Source of the DNA: Euphorbia lathyris
Taxonomy: Eukaryota > Streptophyta > Magnoliopsida > Malpighiales > Euphorbiaceae
DNA length: 64,000 nucleotides
Assembly (NCBI RefSeq): GCF_963576675.1
Contig: NC_088913.1
Coordinates: 22,337,001 to 22,401,000 of the forward strand
Direction: 5' to 3'
The notes beneath the pieces were generated by a model that saw nothing but the letters and a program-made list of their open reading frames with translations, made no database searches and was not told where the DNA came from. This document shows, in pieces, positions 10,052 through 21,179 of the stretch; within the stretch, counting starts at the first letter, position 1; every line of letters begins with the position of its first letter. Both the position numbers and the translations under genes were made by a program.

Positions 10052-13000
10052 ATGGACAAAACACGAAATCCAACGTTACTGTTCCTCAAAGGAGGAGGGA
10101 AGGAGAAAACCGGCGGAGCCGGTAACAGTGGCGCGACCGTACGGCACATGGCAGGTCGTTTCCATGGCACTTGGTAAGCATTTAGTGTGCTTTCCTTCTT
10201 TCTCTCTCCATCGTATCTGTTCTCACTCTCTCTCTCTCAAAAGCTGTGCATTCTTTTCACTGCTCACTTTCAAAATTCCTCTCCATGCCTTGTTTCTCTC
10301 TTCAAACTCTTCCGATACTCTTCTCAGATCCGATATCTCGTCCCCGATATCACTCTTTTGAATCGCTTGCATTCCGTTTTCTCCATCGTTCAGGTATTGC
10401 ACTAATTTTTCTGCTGCATTTGCTTCATCTCCTTCTGTTTTCTGTCCTTTTTTTTTTTCCAATAGAAGGATTAGTGAATTTCATTCTCATTTGAATTCTG
10501 TTTTTGATTTATGAGCTGAGAGTTTTCTTCTGTGGCGAAGCATTCAGTTCAATCAAGCTTTTTAATGAATTTGTTTCGAGTACTATATATCAATCAGAAA
10601 CTTTTCTCTTTTTTTTTCATGAAGTTTTTTTCATTGTTGAATCTCGACATCTTTGAATTTCATTGAAACATGTTAATTTTTTGAATTGAAGTACAGCTTT
10701 CGTTTATTTTTAGCAATGGAATTTGATTTGGTTCCGCTAATGACTGGTTCAGAATTTATTGCGAATTTGATTATTTAAGAAACTTATATACCAACTCTTT
10801 TTGGTTAGCTCATGATCGTAATTGAAAACCTGATTAAGATTAAGATTGACAAATACAGAGACTGTTGAATTTGATTAATTAATGAGGAGCATTCTTTTTA
10901 GCTGAATCTAAGAGTGGATCATTTATGTTTGAATTGAATTGATTTGTGGAATTTCTTTATTTATCTCTTCAGGGGCTGTAACAATGGATTGGAATTTTAT
11001 ACGGAATGGAGTGGAGTCAGATTTGGATATATATCCAATAATTAAGAAGCTCTGTTCTATCTCTCGATGTATTTAATGGGGTTTTCTGCGAAAATTAGAG
11101 GTTTGGGTTTTAGGTACATTCATTAGGTCATCAAAATTAAGGATCATATAAGAAGATGCTGATGGCGAATAAAGGATTAGTCGGTTGGGGGGCCGATTTT
11201 ACACGTGCGTTGTGGAATTTTTTTTTTCTAAATCGAACTTGCTTATTTTTTTTTTTTTTTTTGTATATATGCGTGTTATAATTTGAATGGTCACGAACCA
11301 ATTTTAAGGAGACTAAGAGACCAAAAAAAATTAGAAATTTGGATTTAGAAAGACCTAACAAGCCAAAAAAAATATTAAAAATTTGGATTTATGGAAGCCT
11401 AATAAGCAAAAAAAAATAGAAATTTGGATTTAGAAATGCCTAACAGGCCTAAAAAAATTAGAAATTTAGATTTATGTAGTACCTAATTCAAAATATTGAA
11501 ATTTTGAATTTTGGACAAGCCTAACACGTAATGAGATATATTTAATTTTTTTTGTTAGTTCAATACTAGTTTCTAAAAAATTATACTAACATTCTTACAT
11601 TTTTTTTATTTTTTTTTTTAAGTTTAATTTAAAACCTAGGACCTTTTAAACAAAAACAATTGTTTTAACCATCTCATCTACTTTTAAAGAATAAAATATT
11701 ACTACATAAAGTTATATACACTAATATTTGGGGTGCCGAAACTGCCCCCAGGCCCCTGTATACGCCAGACTGATATCCTTTCTCCTTTTCGAGAGGATGA
11801 AAAGCTCTCTGTGCTTCCTAGGCACACCAAAGTGATTGTCACCGGAAACAACAGAACAAAATCCGTTCTAGTTGGTTTACAAGGCATGGTCAAGAAGGTT
11901 GTTGGCCTTGGCGGCTAACATTGGCTGGTATTTTCACTGGTCATATTTGTCACCTTAGTTTAAAATTTTTACTGCGACACTTGCAATTATGATCATATTC
12001 TTATTTGGCAAGTCAGTTTATTGTGGTAATATGTTAAATGTTTATTTTAGAATTTTGGTGGAAGAATTGTCTACTCGGATTTGGATTCTCCCAAATCTTA
12101 ATTATTCAATGCCAAATCAGTGGCTGAGATAAATATGACGTCTTAAGTGGAGTTTCAGCTTGAGAGGAATCCTAATGTTACTGGTTCTTTCATGCTAATT
12201 TTTAGGCAAGGTTTCATAGTCCTAATTAGTCGATAGGTTATAGAGATTTTAGATCTTGAGCCCTAATACTGAAACGAGATCTGGTTGTTTGACATCTTTA
12301 GCTGGACGATGAAAAACGTTGGTTTTGATACCAGTAGTGGCTCTGACATTGGAGAGAAAGACCATGAATTATGTATGCTTATCTTAATGACATCTGATTT
12401 AGTTTTAACATTGCATCAATTAGCAAGTTTTATAAATCTTTATGTGTTTTGCTTCTATCTGTTGGGATTTTTTCTTGATTGCGACAATTTAGCGGAAGCG
12501 ATAAAACAATTTTATTGAATTTATGAGGTTTGCAAGAGGGTGTTCTCTAAAAACTTTCTAGAGTTACAATGAGATAAAACAAAAATAGTAGCACTCGGGT
12601 GTTTCCCAAAAATACCCAAAATAATTATCTTTATTATTTTTATCTCTACCCAAAATAATTAGACTACCCTCTAAATAAACTCTCAAAACTCACAAGGCAC
12701 AATTGTACCTCCTCTCACTACATTTTTCTTCCACCTAACTCCCTTTCTCTTCTTATTTTTTCCACTACTCAAACTAAATGAGCATCCTTGGCTTTTATAG
12801 CCAAGGATGAAGCTTCCTTTAATTAATTGTGCCAGCATTTTGCTGGCACAATTAATTCTTCATTTGACCACCAAATTTTGGTGGTCTAAGACCATTGAAT
12901 TTGATGGTCACTTTCACACCTTTCTTTTTTTCTTTTTTTTTAAATAATTACAAATTATAAAAACAATCCCTCATTAATACAAATTATAAAAATAGTCTCT

Positions 13001-16000
13001 CACCAATTGGGATTTCACAATAATCTCTTTTTTTTATTTAATTGTTTTAAATTAATAGTTAATTTTCTCAACACTATCTTAGTCAGCTAGTGGCAGTGAC
13101 TTTCATAAAATTATCAGGCCAAGAGCTGGGCCAATGACACCATGCATCCCATCAGCAAAGTCAACAAATTGTAGCAGTTATAGAGATGTTCAATCCATTA
13201 CTCGCACACCTCAACTGGTAAGACATCTCCCAACCATGGTATTCAAGTAGTAGATTTCTTTGTATTACTACTTCCATTCTATACAAATTCAAAGCGGGTA
13301 AATTGCACCCAATTATAACTTATAACAGAACGTGTACTATGTCTTGCTCAGTGTAAAGACAAGAATAACGAATTCAAGGAACTTCAAACTCAGAAATTAA
13401 AAATCTCAAAGTAAGAATTACGCTCTCCCTTGAAAGAAACACATTTGCTGCCGATAATCCTCTGCACTCTCTCTGTCTCTCTTGTCCACTTTGTTACTCA
13501 AAATGACTAGCCCCATTACAATATTACTCTTGTAAGTATCCCTATCCCTCTCGTTATTCTTTTAGTTTTCTCCTTTGTCATCCTATTTCGTTTTGTTGAT
13601 TGTTCTTCCATAATGTAGCAACTTTGGTAAATATTCTTTTATTGGGTTTATATGATTTAGTTTGGCTATGTAAGACGAAGAGCGCTTGATGTGCCGGTTA
13701 GGAGGACTGAAGAGTGGCAAAGGGAATGAGTGGTGAGGGGTAGGGGAAGACCTAAGCAAACTTGGAGGAGGGTGATCGAGAGTGATATGAGTTTATTGGG
13801 GATTGAGGAAAATATGGTAGTGGATAGGACAGAGTGGAGGGAGAGAATTTGTGTTGCTGACACAACTTGATTTCACGGTTTTATATGATGATTCATGTTA
13901 GCCGACCCCGAATCATTTTGGGACTAAGGCTTTGTTGTTGTTGTATTGGGTTTGGGATTGTTTTGTTATACAATCACTTCTTATTGATTTATGGTAATTG
14001 GATAATTGATGAGGCATATCTCCTCTTTTTCAATCATTTTCTTTTCCCATCATCTTTGTTTCACATTTCATTCTCATAGCAATAAAAATCAAGAAAGCTG
14101 ACTTCTCCTTTCTTTCTCTTTCTCCTTTCTTTTTATTCTCTCCGGCTCTGCCCATCCTTTTCTTTCTTCCTTTTTTATATTTTCGTCTCCTCTTGTTCAA
14201 TTCATAGCAAAGAAGCACTCTTTGGAGACATGAAGGTCTGGGTGATTTAATATCTTACAGTTGTCTATGTCTTAAATGTTATTGCATTTTTGCCAAATTT
14301 CTTTTTCCTCTTATAGTTGTCTTTCATGCCAGTATGACATGTGGCACCATGTGGATGAAATAATATATCTGCCTCAGAAATCTCCTTTACTAACTGAAAA
14401 TTTGAAATTAGGCTGTGTCTCCTGATCCATCAAGGATGGAACTTCTTAATGCTGCCCAGCTACATCTTTTAGCTCAAGTCAGTCTCATATCATATGTAAT
14501 AGATATTATCTTTCTCGCTGTATTGTTGGGTATCGATCACTCAAACTAGGAAACTTTTCAATTGACTATATGCATATCTGCCTATTAAGTGTCATGCCGG
14601 ACAAGGATTTAAGTTTCTTAAACACTTTTGTTGCTTAGGATATACTATGTGGCTACATCCTTCTACCATAAAAGTCGGATACGTTCAACATGACACTTAG
14701 TTTCCATATATTCACAACCCTTTTGTTGTTTTAAGATATGGCACATTCTGCACTTCATAGACCCGGGTGTAGTGTTAGGTCGTCGTCCCGAAGCGGCGCG
14801 CCACCCTGGTGCCTAGGGGTGGTGTCAAATGTGCAAGGGTCAGACGAGTGCGGGTAAATAAGCTAGTCCACGCTAACGGTAATGGTAGGGGTAGTAGGTT
14901 ACGCTTTGGAACATGGAACATAGGCTCTTTGACATAAAGATTAGTTGAAATTGTTGATGTTATGAACAGGAGAAGAATAAATATCATGTGCCGACAAGAA
15001 ATCAAGTGGGTTGGAGCCAAGGCATAGAGATAGCTCATTGGGGTTATAAGCTTTGGTTTTCACGAAAGGTTAAGGGTAGAAATGGAGTAGGTATTCTTAT
15101 TGATCGGGAGTATATTGATGATGATGCAGTAGCGGTGTCTAGAAAGAGTGATCAAATTATGAGTATTAAGCTTGTGATAGAGGATGAGGTTGTGAATGTC
15201 ATAAGTGCATATGCACCATAAATAGGATTAGATGCATCTATAACACAAGCTTTTTGGGAGGACTTGGAGGAAGTGGTGCAACAGGTTCCTAGGGATGAGA
15301 AGATGGTACTGGGTGGTGACCTCAATGAACATGTGGGTTCTAGGTGAGATTGGTTTGAGAGTGTTCATGGAGGTTTTGGTTTTGGAGATAGGAATGAAGC
15401 AGGAAATGATACTCTAGAATTTGCATCAGCCTATGACTTGAGTATCATGAACATTTGGTTTACGAAAAGAACCTCCCACTTAGTGACTTATTGGAGTGAC
15501 GGTAATGCGGGCCAAATTGACTTCTTCCTACTAAGGAGTGCTTGGATAAAGAGTTATATTGATTTTAAGGTGATCATTGGTGAGAGTACGACAACTCAAC
15601 AAAGAGTAGTGGTGCTTAATTTTCGAAGTAGGAGATGTATAAGAAAACGAATACCACAAGTGGAGACTAAGATTACGTGGTGGAAACTGCAAGGGGAGAA
15701 CCAAAAAATATTTGTGGATAAGATGACCACAAAAGATATTTGGTCTTGTAACATGGATTTAGATATAGATTCGGTGTAGACTAAGATGGAGCATAGTATA
15801 AAGGAAGTAGCGAAGAAAGTTCTAGGGGAATCTAAGGTAGCATGCCATCGGGTAAGAACACATCTTGGTAAACCGAAGAAGTACGACAAGCAATAAAGAG
15901 TAAGCGAGAATACTATAAAATATTGGAGAAATGCAGGAGTGATGAGAATTACGAAAAGTATAAAAAGGCTAAAAGGGAAGCAAAGAAGGTCATACCAGAT

Positions 16001-19000
16001 GTCAGGGCAAAGGTGAATTGGGATATGTATATAAGATTGGATACGAATGAAGGGGAAAGAGACATATATAGAATTGCATGTATGAGAGACAGGAAGACGC
16101 GAGATCTCGAAAAAGTTAAATGCGTGAAGGATGTGGACCAAAGAGTCATGGTTGGAGATGAGGATATCAAGGAACAATGGAGGTCCTATTTTGATGACTT
16201 ATTTAATGGAGATCGTGGACAAGAAGTTGGAGATATAAGTATCCCTCACGATATGATAAATCATGACTGCATGCGGAGAATTCAAAAGGGTGAAGTCAAA
16301 ATGGTATTAAAAAAGATAAGATTGAAGAAAGCAGTAGGACCTGATTTTATCCTTATTCAGATTTCGAGATGTTTGGAAGAGAGATGAATCGAATGGTTGG
16401 CGACTTTCTTCAATAAGATTTGGAGAAGCAATAAGATGCCATCGGAATGGAGGAAAAGTACCCTAATCCCTTTGTATAAGAACAAAGGCGATGTCCGAGA
16501 TTGTGCCAACTATCGAAAAATCAAACTAATGAGTCACACTATGAAACTTCGGGAGCGAGTGATCGAACAAAGGCTAAGGAGGAGGGTGAAGATCTCGGAA
16601 AACCAATTTGGCTTTATGCCTGGTTAAGGCCATCCATCTAATGAGACAATTAATGGAGCACTATCGAAATAAAAAGAAAGATTCGCATATGGTTTTCATT
16701 GACTTGGAGAAAGCATATGATAAGTTACCAAAGAAAGTACTTTGGTGGGTCTTAATAAGGAAAGGCATTTCGCGGAAATATATTGATATCATAAAGGACA
16801 TGTATACGTACCAGTGTTGGGAAGACGGAAGAGTTCCCTATTACAATTGGAGTGCATCAAGGTTCCACACTTACCCATTTCTTTTCTCCGTCGTTATGGA
16901 TGAATTAATGACTTCACTTCAAGACGGTATACCATGGTGGATGTTGTTTGCAGATGATATTATGTTGGTTGATGAGACGAAAGAAGGCGTGGAGAGGAAG
17001 TTGGAACTATGGAGACAAACTTTGGAATCTAGATCCTTTAAGTTGAGCCGAAGTAAGACGAAATATTTGGAGTGTAAGTTTAGTTGCGACAAAAGTAGGG
17101 AGGCAGGGACAATCTCACTGGATGGGAGGGTTGTCCAGGGCCTGGATTGCTTCCGTTATTTAGTGTCTATTATTTAAACGGATGGAGAAGTGGAAGGAGA
17201 TGTTGCTCATAGGATTAAGTCTGGTTGGTCGAAGTGGAAGAGTGCTACGGGTTTCCTTTGCGACCCTGACATGCCTAAAAGATGAAGGGAAAATTCTACT
17301 GCACGGCAATTAGACCTGCATTGTTATACGGTACGGAGTGTTGGATAGTGAAACACTGTCACATTCATAAGATGTCGGTGGTGGAGATGCGTATGTTGCG
17401 ATGGATGTGTGGTCATACGAGAAAGGATCAGGTGAGTAATGAAATAATTAGGACAAAGTAGGGGTTACATCTATTGAGAATAAAATGAGGGAAAACCGAC
17501 TAAGATGGTTTGGCCATGTAAGACGAAGAGCGATTGATGCGCCGGTTATAAGAATCGAAGAGTGGCAAAGGGATGCAATGGTGAGGGGTAAGGGAAGGCC
17601 TAAGCAAACTTGGAAGAGGGTGATTGAGAGTGATATGAGTTTAGGATTGAAGAAAATATGGTAGTGGATAAGACGGAGTGGAGGGAGAGAATCTATGTCG
17701 CTGACACAACTTGATTTCACGGTTTCGTATGACGGTTCATGTTAGTCGATCCCAAATTATTTCGGGACTAAGGCTTTGTCGTTGTTATTGTTATTGGTGA
17801 AATAAAATTAAAGTTAAAAAGGCGTTTCTTGTTAGAAAATGAAGGTTTTTAAGCTAAGAAAGTTTCGGTTTTGCTTACTATTAGGAGTGTCAATTTGCGG
17901 TTATCATGTGAAAACCATGTTATTTTACCTCTATGATTCATATGATCATGTGAAAACCATGTTATTTTACCTATATGTTTCACATGATTATATATGTAAT
18001 CATATATGTACACCGTGTTTTGTTATTTGAATTATCTATGCAAATTGTGTTATTGTGTCGGAAATTATCATCTTAGTTAAGGTTAGCTTTTCGTGCTTTA
18101 CTCATAGATGAACAGTTGTGGTTATAACAAAGAAGTCTGACATTAACAAGTTTTCTAATGTTTATTTTGGATGCACAGAGGGATAGTTTCGAAAATCTCA
18201 GCACAAATGCATTACGGAGATATTATGCGATCTACAACATTGTTAATTCTACTTAAGCCATTGCACCTCTCTCTCTCTATATATATATATAATATTTTAT
18301 GCATCAGAAATCTCCTTTACTAACTGAAAATTTGAAATTAGGTTGTGTCTCCTGATCCATCAAGGATGGAACTGGTTAATGCTGCCCAGCTGCATCTTTT
18401 AGCTCAGGTCAGTCTCTAGTCTCATATCATATGTAGTAGATATCATCTTTCTCGCTGTATTGTTGGATATCGATCACTCAATTTAGGGAACTTTTCATGA
18501 AAGTCACTAAACTTCATTTTCTTTCAATTGACTATATGCATATATGCCTATTAAGTGTCATGTCGGACAAGGATTTAATTTTCTTAAACACTTTTGTTGC
18601 TTAGGATATGCTATGTGACTACATCTTTCTACCATAAAAGTCGGATACGTTCAGCATGACACTTAGTTTCCATATAGTCACAACTCTTTTGTTGTTTTAA
18701 GATGTGGCACGTTGTGACTATACGAGTTAGACACATCCAATAATATTGAACTTAAAATGCAGTAATTTTATTGAAAGAAACTGAAGTTTAACAATCTATC
18801 TTTATGAAACGAAACTCTTAACTTTCGTCAATGAATTCATTTTAGCCCCGTAATGCTTGCCCCTGATGCAATTCTTGTTATGACCATGCAGCCACCATTG
18901 GATGAGGTGCAAGTGGTAGCAGAATTCAGCCAAGCCGCAAAGAGACTGAAAGAAAAAGTTGAGCCGAGTAAAGAGAGCAGCGGAAGTAAGAGTAAGGAGA

Positions 19001-19014
19001 AAGATGGACGATGA
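10052..19014 (+). CDS. SAP30-like Sin3-binding-domain protein, four exons (model)
   Basis: Proposed exons: 10052-10173, 18181-18241, 18342-18407 and 18892-19014, giving 123 aa with matching phases (2, 0, 0). Borders are GTAAGC..AG, GTTAAT..AG and GTCAGT..AG. Residues 1-40 are Gly/Lys-rich. From residue 41 the protein reads [16 protein letters not shown], then [20 protein letters not shown], then [20 protein letters not shown], and ends in a Ser/Lys tail. That pattern (LR-YY, -R-ELV-A-Q-H, DE-QVV--F--AAKR) is the SAP30 Sin3-binding domain. In eukaryotes this domain docks on the PAH3/HID region of Sin3 in histone deacetylase co-repressor complexes in the nucleus. Exons 2-4 are well supported by homology and splice sites. 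Exon 1 rests on phase fit, a GTAAGC donor and open frame, so it is less certain. Intron 1 (about 8.0 kb) is full of mobile elements, including one extra copy of exon 3. Confidence 0.62.
10174..11720 (+). other. Start of intron 1; possible alternative leader
   Basis: After the exon 1 donor the sequence is CT-rich (10180-10400) and looks like a 5' untranslated leader. It ends 'ccatcgttcag|gtattgc', a possible donor, and an acceptor-like 'ctcttcag' follows at about 10972, ahead of a 30-codon ATG frame (10985-11077). This could be a leader of an alternative transcript. From 11220 there are long T runs and a block of degenerate 'agaaatttggattta..gcctaa' repeats (about 11325-11520). Confidence 0.35.
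11715..11935 (+). pseudogene. Fragment of an unidentified plant protein gene inside intron 1
   Basis: A 62-codon frame, much better than chance in composition, reads [17 protein letters not shown], then [18 protein letters not shown] and [15 protein letters not shown]. It meets TAA at 11916-11918, and the next codons (HWLV) still look protein-like before a possible donor (ctg|gtattt). There is no ATG and no nearby matching exon. It looks like one exon of a small conserved plant gene carried here with its intron flank, so probably a genomic rather than a retro copy. I do not know the family's function. It could also be an unrecognised exon. Confidence 0.45.
12460..13073 (-). mobile_element. 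Solo LTR (614 bp) with 5-bp TSD
   Basis: The segment begins TGTTGGGA and ends TCTCAACA, so it has the TG..CA ends of an LTR. It is flanked by ctatc at 12455-12459 and again at 13074-13078, a perfect 5-bp target-site duplication. No internal region follows, so this is a solo LTR left by LTR-LTR recombination. The forward start 'TGTTGG...agcggaag' resembles the forward start of the minus-strand copia-2 LTR, which suggests minus orientation. It lies in intron 1 of the SAP30-like gene. Confidence 0.85.
13079..13639 (+). other. Intron 1 spacer with no clear feature
   Basis: Unique-looking intronic sequence. A short ATG frame at 13503 ends at a GTAAGT donor-like site (13532), but it does not fit the phase of the SAP30 exons. 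I see nothing else. Confidence 0.35.
13650..13943 (+). mobile_element. 5'-truncated RTE-clade LINE, 3' end only
   Basis: This 0.3-kb piece matches the 3' end of the larger RTE relic downstream. It encodes remnants of [26 protein letters not shown] and [13 protein letters not shown], then the RTE-type tail '..gggactaaggctttgttgttgttg'. The 10-base word tattgggttt occurs at 13640-13649 and 13944-13953, fitting a short TSD. It is a dead-on-arrival insertion. Confidence 0.8.
14371..14744 (+). repeat. Duplicate of the SAP30 exon 3 region, copy A
   Basis: This segment is closely similar to 18301-18710 (copy B), including the 3' part of intron 2, all of exon 3 and about 230 bp of intron 3. Copy A lacks about 30 bp present in copy B (near 14558). 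Similarity stops at about 14744, right where the RTE LINE relic begins. The two copies lie in direct orientation about 3.9 kb apart. Confidence 0.88.
14412..14477 (+). pseudogene. Extra copy of SAP30 exon 3
   Basis: The 66-base exon keeps an AG acceptor, a GTCAGT donor and a fully open frame ([18 protein letters not shown] and onward). It differs from the used copy by two amino acids (Ala for Val, Leu for Val) and a few silent bases. Because exon 1 ends in phase 2 and this exon needs phase 0, splicing it directly after exon 1 would break the frame. It is therefore probably skipped or spliced only in aberrant RNAs. Confidence 0.75.
14750..17795 (+). mobile_element. Near full-length RTE-clade LINE relic
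   Basis: A degenerate endonuclease/reverse transcriptase coding region runs from about 14880 to 17740, followed by an RTE-type tail ending in TTG/TTA-rich triplets (..ctttgtcgttgttattgttattg). Its length of ~3 kb is typical for plant RTE elements, which have one ORF and no poly-A. No TSD could be matched at its ends. It lies in intron 1 of the SAP30-like gene, directly after exon-3 copy A. Confidence 0.8.
14905..17720 (+). pseudogene. RTE-type LINE ORF (endonuclease + RT), heavily decayed
   Basis: Endonuclease remnants read [52 protein letters not shown] and [11 protein letters not shown] remnants read [58 protein letters not shown] and [20 protein letters not shown] (catalytic FADD). The C-terminus has [13 protein letters not shown]. 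There are at least three frame changes and many stop codons (for example at 15219, 15777 and 16385). It can no longer make protein. Confidence 0.85.
17903..17972. repeat. 28-bp direct repeat, period 42
   Basis: The word starting atcatgtgaaaaccatg and ending ttttacct occurs at 17903-17930 and 17945-17972. The interval from the RTE end to exon 2 (17796-18180) otherwise shows no feature. Confidence 0.85.
18301..18710 (+). repeat. Duplicated exon 3 region, copy B (used copy)
   Basis: Direct-repeat partner of 14371-14744. It contains exon 3 (18342-18407) with exon 2 only 100 bp upstream and exon 4 downstream in matching phase, so it is the copy expected to be used. A short AT microsatellite lies just upstream (about 18277-18292). 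Confidence 0.85.
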
Positions 19015-19920
19015 TTGATGATTGATGGGGTAATCTAAATTGATTTGAGGCCTTTGTATAATAATAATGCATATAAAAATTCTAACATCTTAGAGTAGAT
19101 CTGATCATATTATTTTACTGAAATGGAAAGAATATGGTTCCATGAGATATCTTCATTTTAAAACACCTGCTATTCATTATATGTGAAGATTTAGATAGTC
19201 AAGTTTAAAGTCATCAACATGATTATTGAGAGGTGAAGGGCCCGTTTCGGCCATTTCGTTTTATTGTTGCTGTTAGTGTTACTTATTAGTTGATTTTTAT
19301 TCTAAAAGCTGTTGGTTTTTTATCCACTATTTGGAGATGTTTGGCTCTTTCGTGAGAAATTGCGGGCGTGCCAGATAATTATAGTATTATCAAACTGTGG
19401 AGTGAAATTGAGTGCGCTTTCTAACTTCTAAATATCAAACGACTGTAAGAATTAAAGAGACCAAAAATTCCTAAAGATTCGATTATCAAAACGATACCGA
19501 CCTTACAGAAAATGATTGAACAACAAATAAAATAAAATTGTACTGGAAAATGAATGAACTTTGGATCTGAAAATTAAATTTAAGGCAACAACTAGGAATT
19601 GTAAAACTACTGAAGTCTATAGACAATTTGCTAGAGTTTTGGCTTGTATGTGTTGAGTTGTTGAGTTGGTTGATTGGTTGGGCTTATTTCATCGTGATTC
19701 CTTCCATTTATAAATGTTGGAGGTAACTTCCTGCTTGCTTCCACTGATCCACGTTCTCCACCACATTGAGTAACCTCCACTTTAACTTCCATGATGGATT
19801 GATACGTACACTTTCTGATTGTTCCTGCTTTTTAATTGGCTCACGAAAACACGTTAAAATATTAGCTGGCACTTGGTCCCCCTATGTTTACTTTAAGTTC
19901 CCCTGATGTCCATTATAGGA
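19015..19920. other. 3' flank of the SAP30-like gene and intergenic DNA
   Basis: The first ~200 bases likely hold the 3' UTR (AT-rich, several AATAAT words near 19060). The rest is unique-looking AT-rich sequence with no supported gene or element. Confidence 0.4.
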
Positions 19921-19923
19921 AGT

Positions 19924-20012
19924 TGATTTCCCATGAGGTACACTATGATTTCCCATGAGGTACACTACATGGTTTCCCCTAAGGTAGACCATGGTTTCCC
20001 ATAAGGTACACC
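19924..20012. repeat. Short tandem repeat, unit ~23 bp, four copies
   Basis: Four copies of 'tgatttcccatgaggtacac' and variants (gtttcccctaaggtagacc, gtttcccataaggtacacc). Just downstream (20100-20215) is a looser array of 'aaaagtttcc(c/t)..aaa' words. No coding function. Confidence 0.75.
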
Positions 20013-20423
20013 GTCTAGAAAGTTGGTACAGTATTTTAGATGTTTCTCTTGAGGGAAACTGAGGTTCACTCTAGGAAATCCTAAGTGAACGATGTACTAG
20101 GAAAATATGAAAAGTTTCCCGAAATGAAAAGTTTCCTAAACAGGCCTTTTAAGAAAAAGTTTCTTAAAATGTTCTTTTAAGAAAAAGTTTCCTAAAAAGA
20201 AAAATTTATCCCATGAAAAAGAGTAAACCAGAGTATGCAATAAAAAACTTTATTTTTGGTGCAACAGGAGATAACGAAAATATGTCAAACGGGCACCAAG
20301 TTGGAATTTTAGAATACTTCATGAATATTACACTCGACCAATCAACTAAGGTCATGTGTGCATGTATTTTTCTTCATGCTAATTAAATAATTATCTCCTA
20401 TGAACTGGATGCATTATTTTAAT

Positions 20424-21170
20424 GGCAAAAAACATTCTGAGTACCCTGATCTTTCATTGTTTGATGCATTAAGCCCTCGATCTTTTATTTAGACACATTG
20501 AACCCCTGATCTTTCACCATTTGGTGCATTAAGCCCTCGATCTTTCATTTAGACACATTGAGCCCTTGATCTTTCATATATGGGTGCATTAGGTCCTTCC
20601 ATAAATCAATTGATATATAGGTTTATTAAGGGCATGTTTGGTGTGACAACAAATGATGTTCTAAAAATAAAAAATTCTAAAATAAAAAATATATTATACA
20701 AATTAATAAAAATAATTTAAATAAAAAATTTATTGAACACAATAAAACCTTGTTTTTCGATAATTATGTTCTAAAAATAAAAATAATGTTAAAATTGAAG
20801 CACATTTTGTGGAAATAAGAAGGGTAATTTTATCAATAACAAGTAACTACAAACAACTGTTCATGAAAAGATGAAAAGAGCTTTTCGTGAAAAGCTCCAA
20901 AATGTTGCAGTGTCCAGAGAAAATGCGAAACGCTGCAGTTATATAAATCTAACCAAACATGCCCTTAATAAATCTATATATTAATTGATTTATGGAAGGA
21001 CCTAATACACCCATATATGAAAGATCAACGGCTCAATGTGTCTAAATAAAAGATCGAGGGCTTAATGCACCAAATGGTGAAAGATCAGGGGTTCAATGTG
21101 TCTAAATAAAAGATCGAGAGCTTAATACACCAAACAATGAAAGATCAGGGGCCTCAGGATGCTTTTTGCC
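20424..21170. mobile_element. Long-TIR MULE-type MITE with perfect 9-bp TSD
   Basis: The 747-bp element begins ggcaaaaaacat and ends atgctttttgcc. Its two arms (about 20424-20645 and 20950-21170) are inverted copies of each other over ~220 bp. It is flanked by tattttaat at 20415-20423 and 21171-21179, a perfect 9-bp duplication as made by Mutator-family transposases. Each arm holds a ~60-bp internal tandem motif (gatctttcatttagacacattgagccc..). The centre is AT-rich with no ORF, so it is non-autonomous and must have been moved by an element elsewhere. Confidence 0.92.
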
Positions 21171-21179
21171 TATTTTAAT

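Noticed and set aside
10187..10494. Overlapping ORFs in the CT-rich part of intron 1
   Set aside because: Low-complexity pyrimidine-rich sequence gives open frames by chance. A leader exon is more likely than a protein.
13503..13531. Short ATG exon ending in GTAAGT as an exon of the SAP30-like gene
   Set aside because: Its phase fits neither exon 2 nor the exon 3 copies, and it shows no similarity to the family.
13650..18710. One large tandem duplication of 'RTE tail plus exon 3'
   Set aside because: Both halves have an RTE 3' end upstream of an exon-3 copy, but the DNA between them (13954-14370 and 17796-18300) is not similar. The RTE pieces therefore look like separate insertions.
19924..20012. 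CRISPR-like array
   Set aside because: Units are direct tandem repeats with no unique spacers, in plant nuclear DNA.
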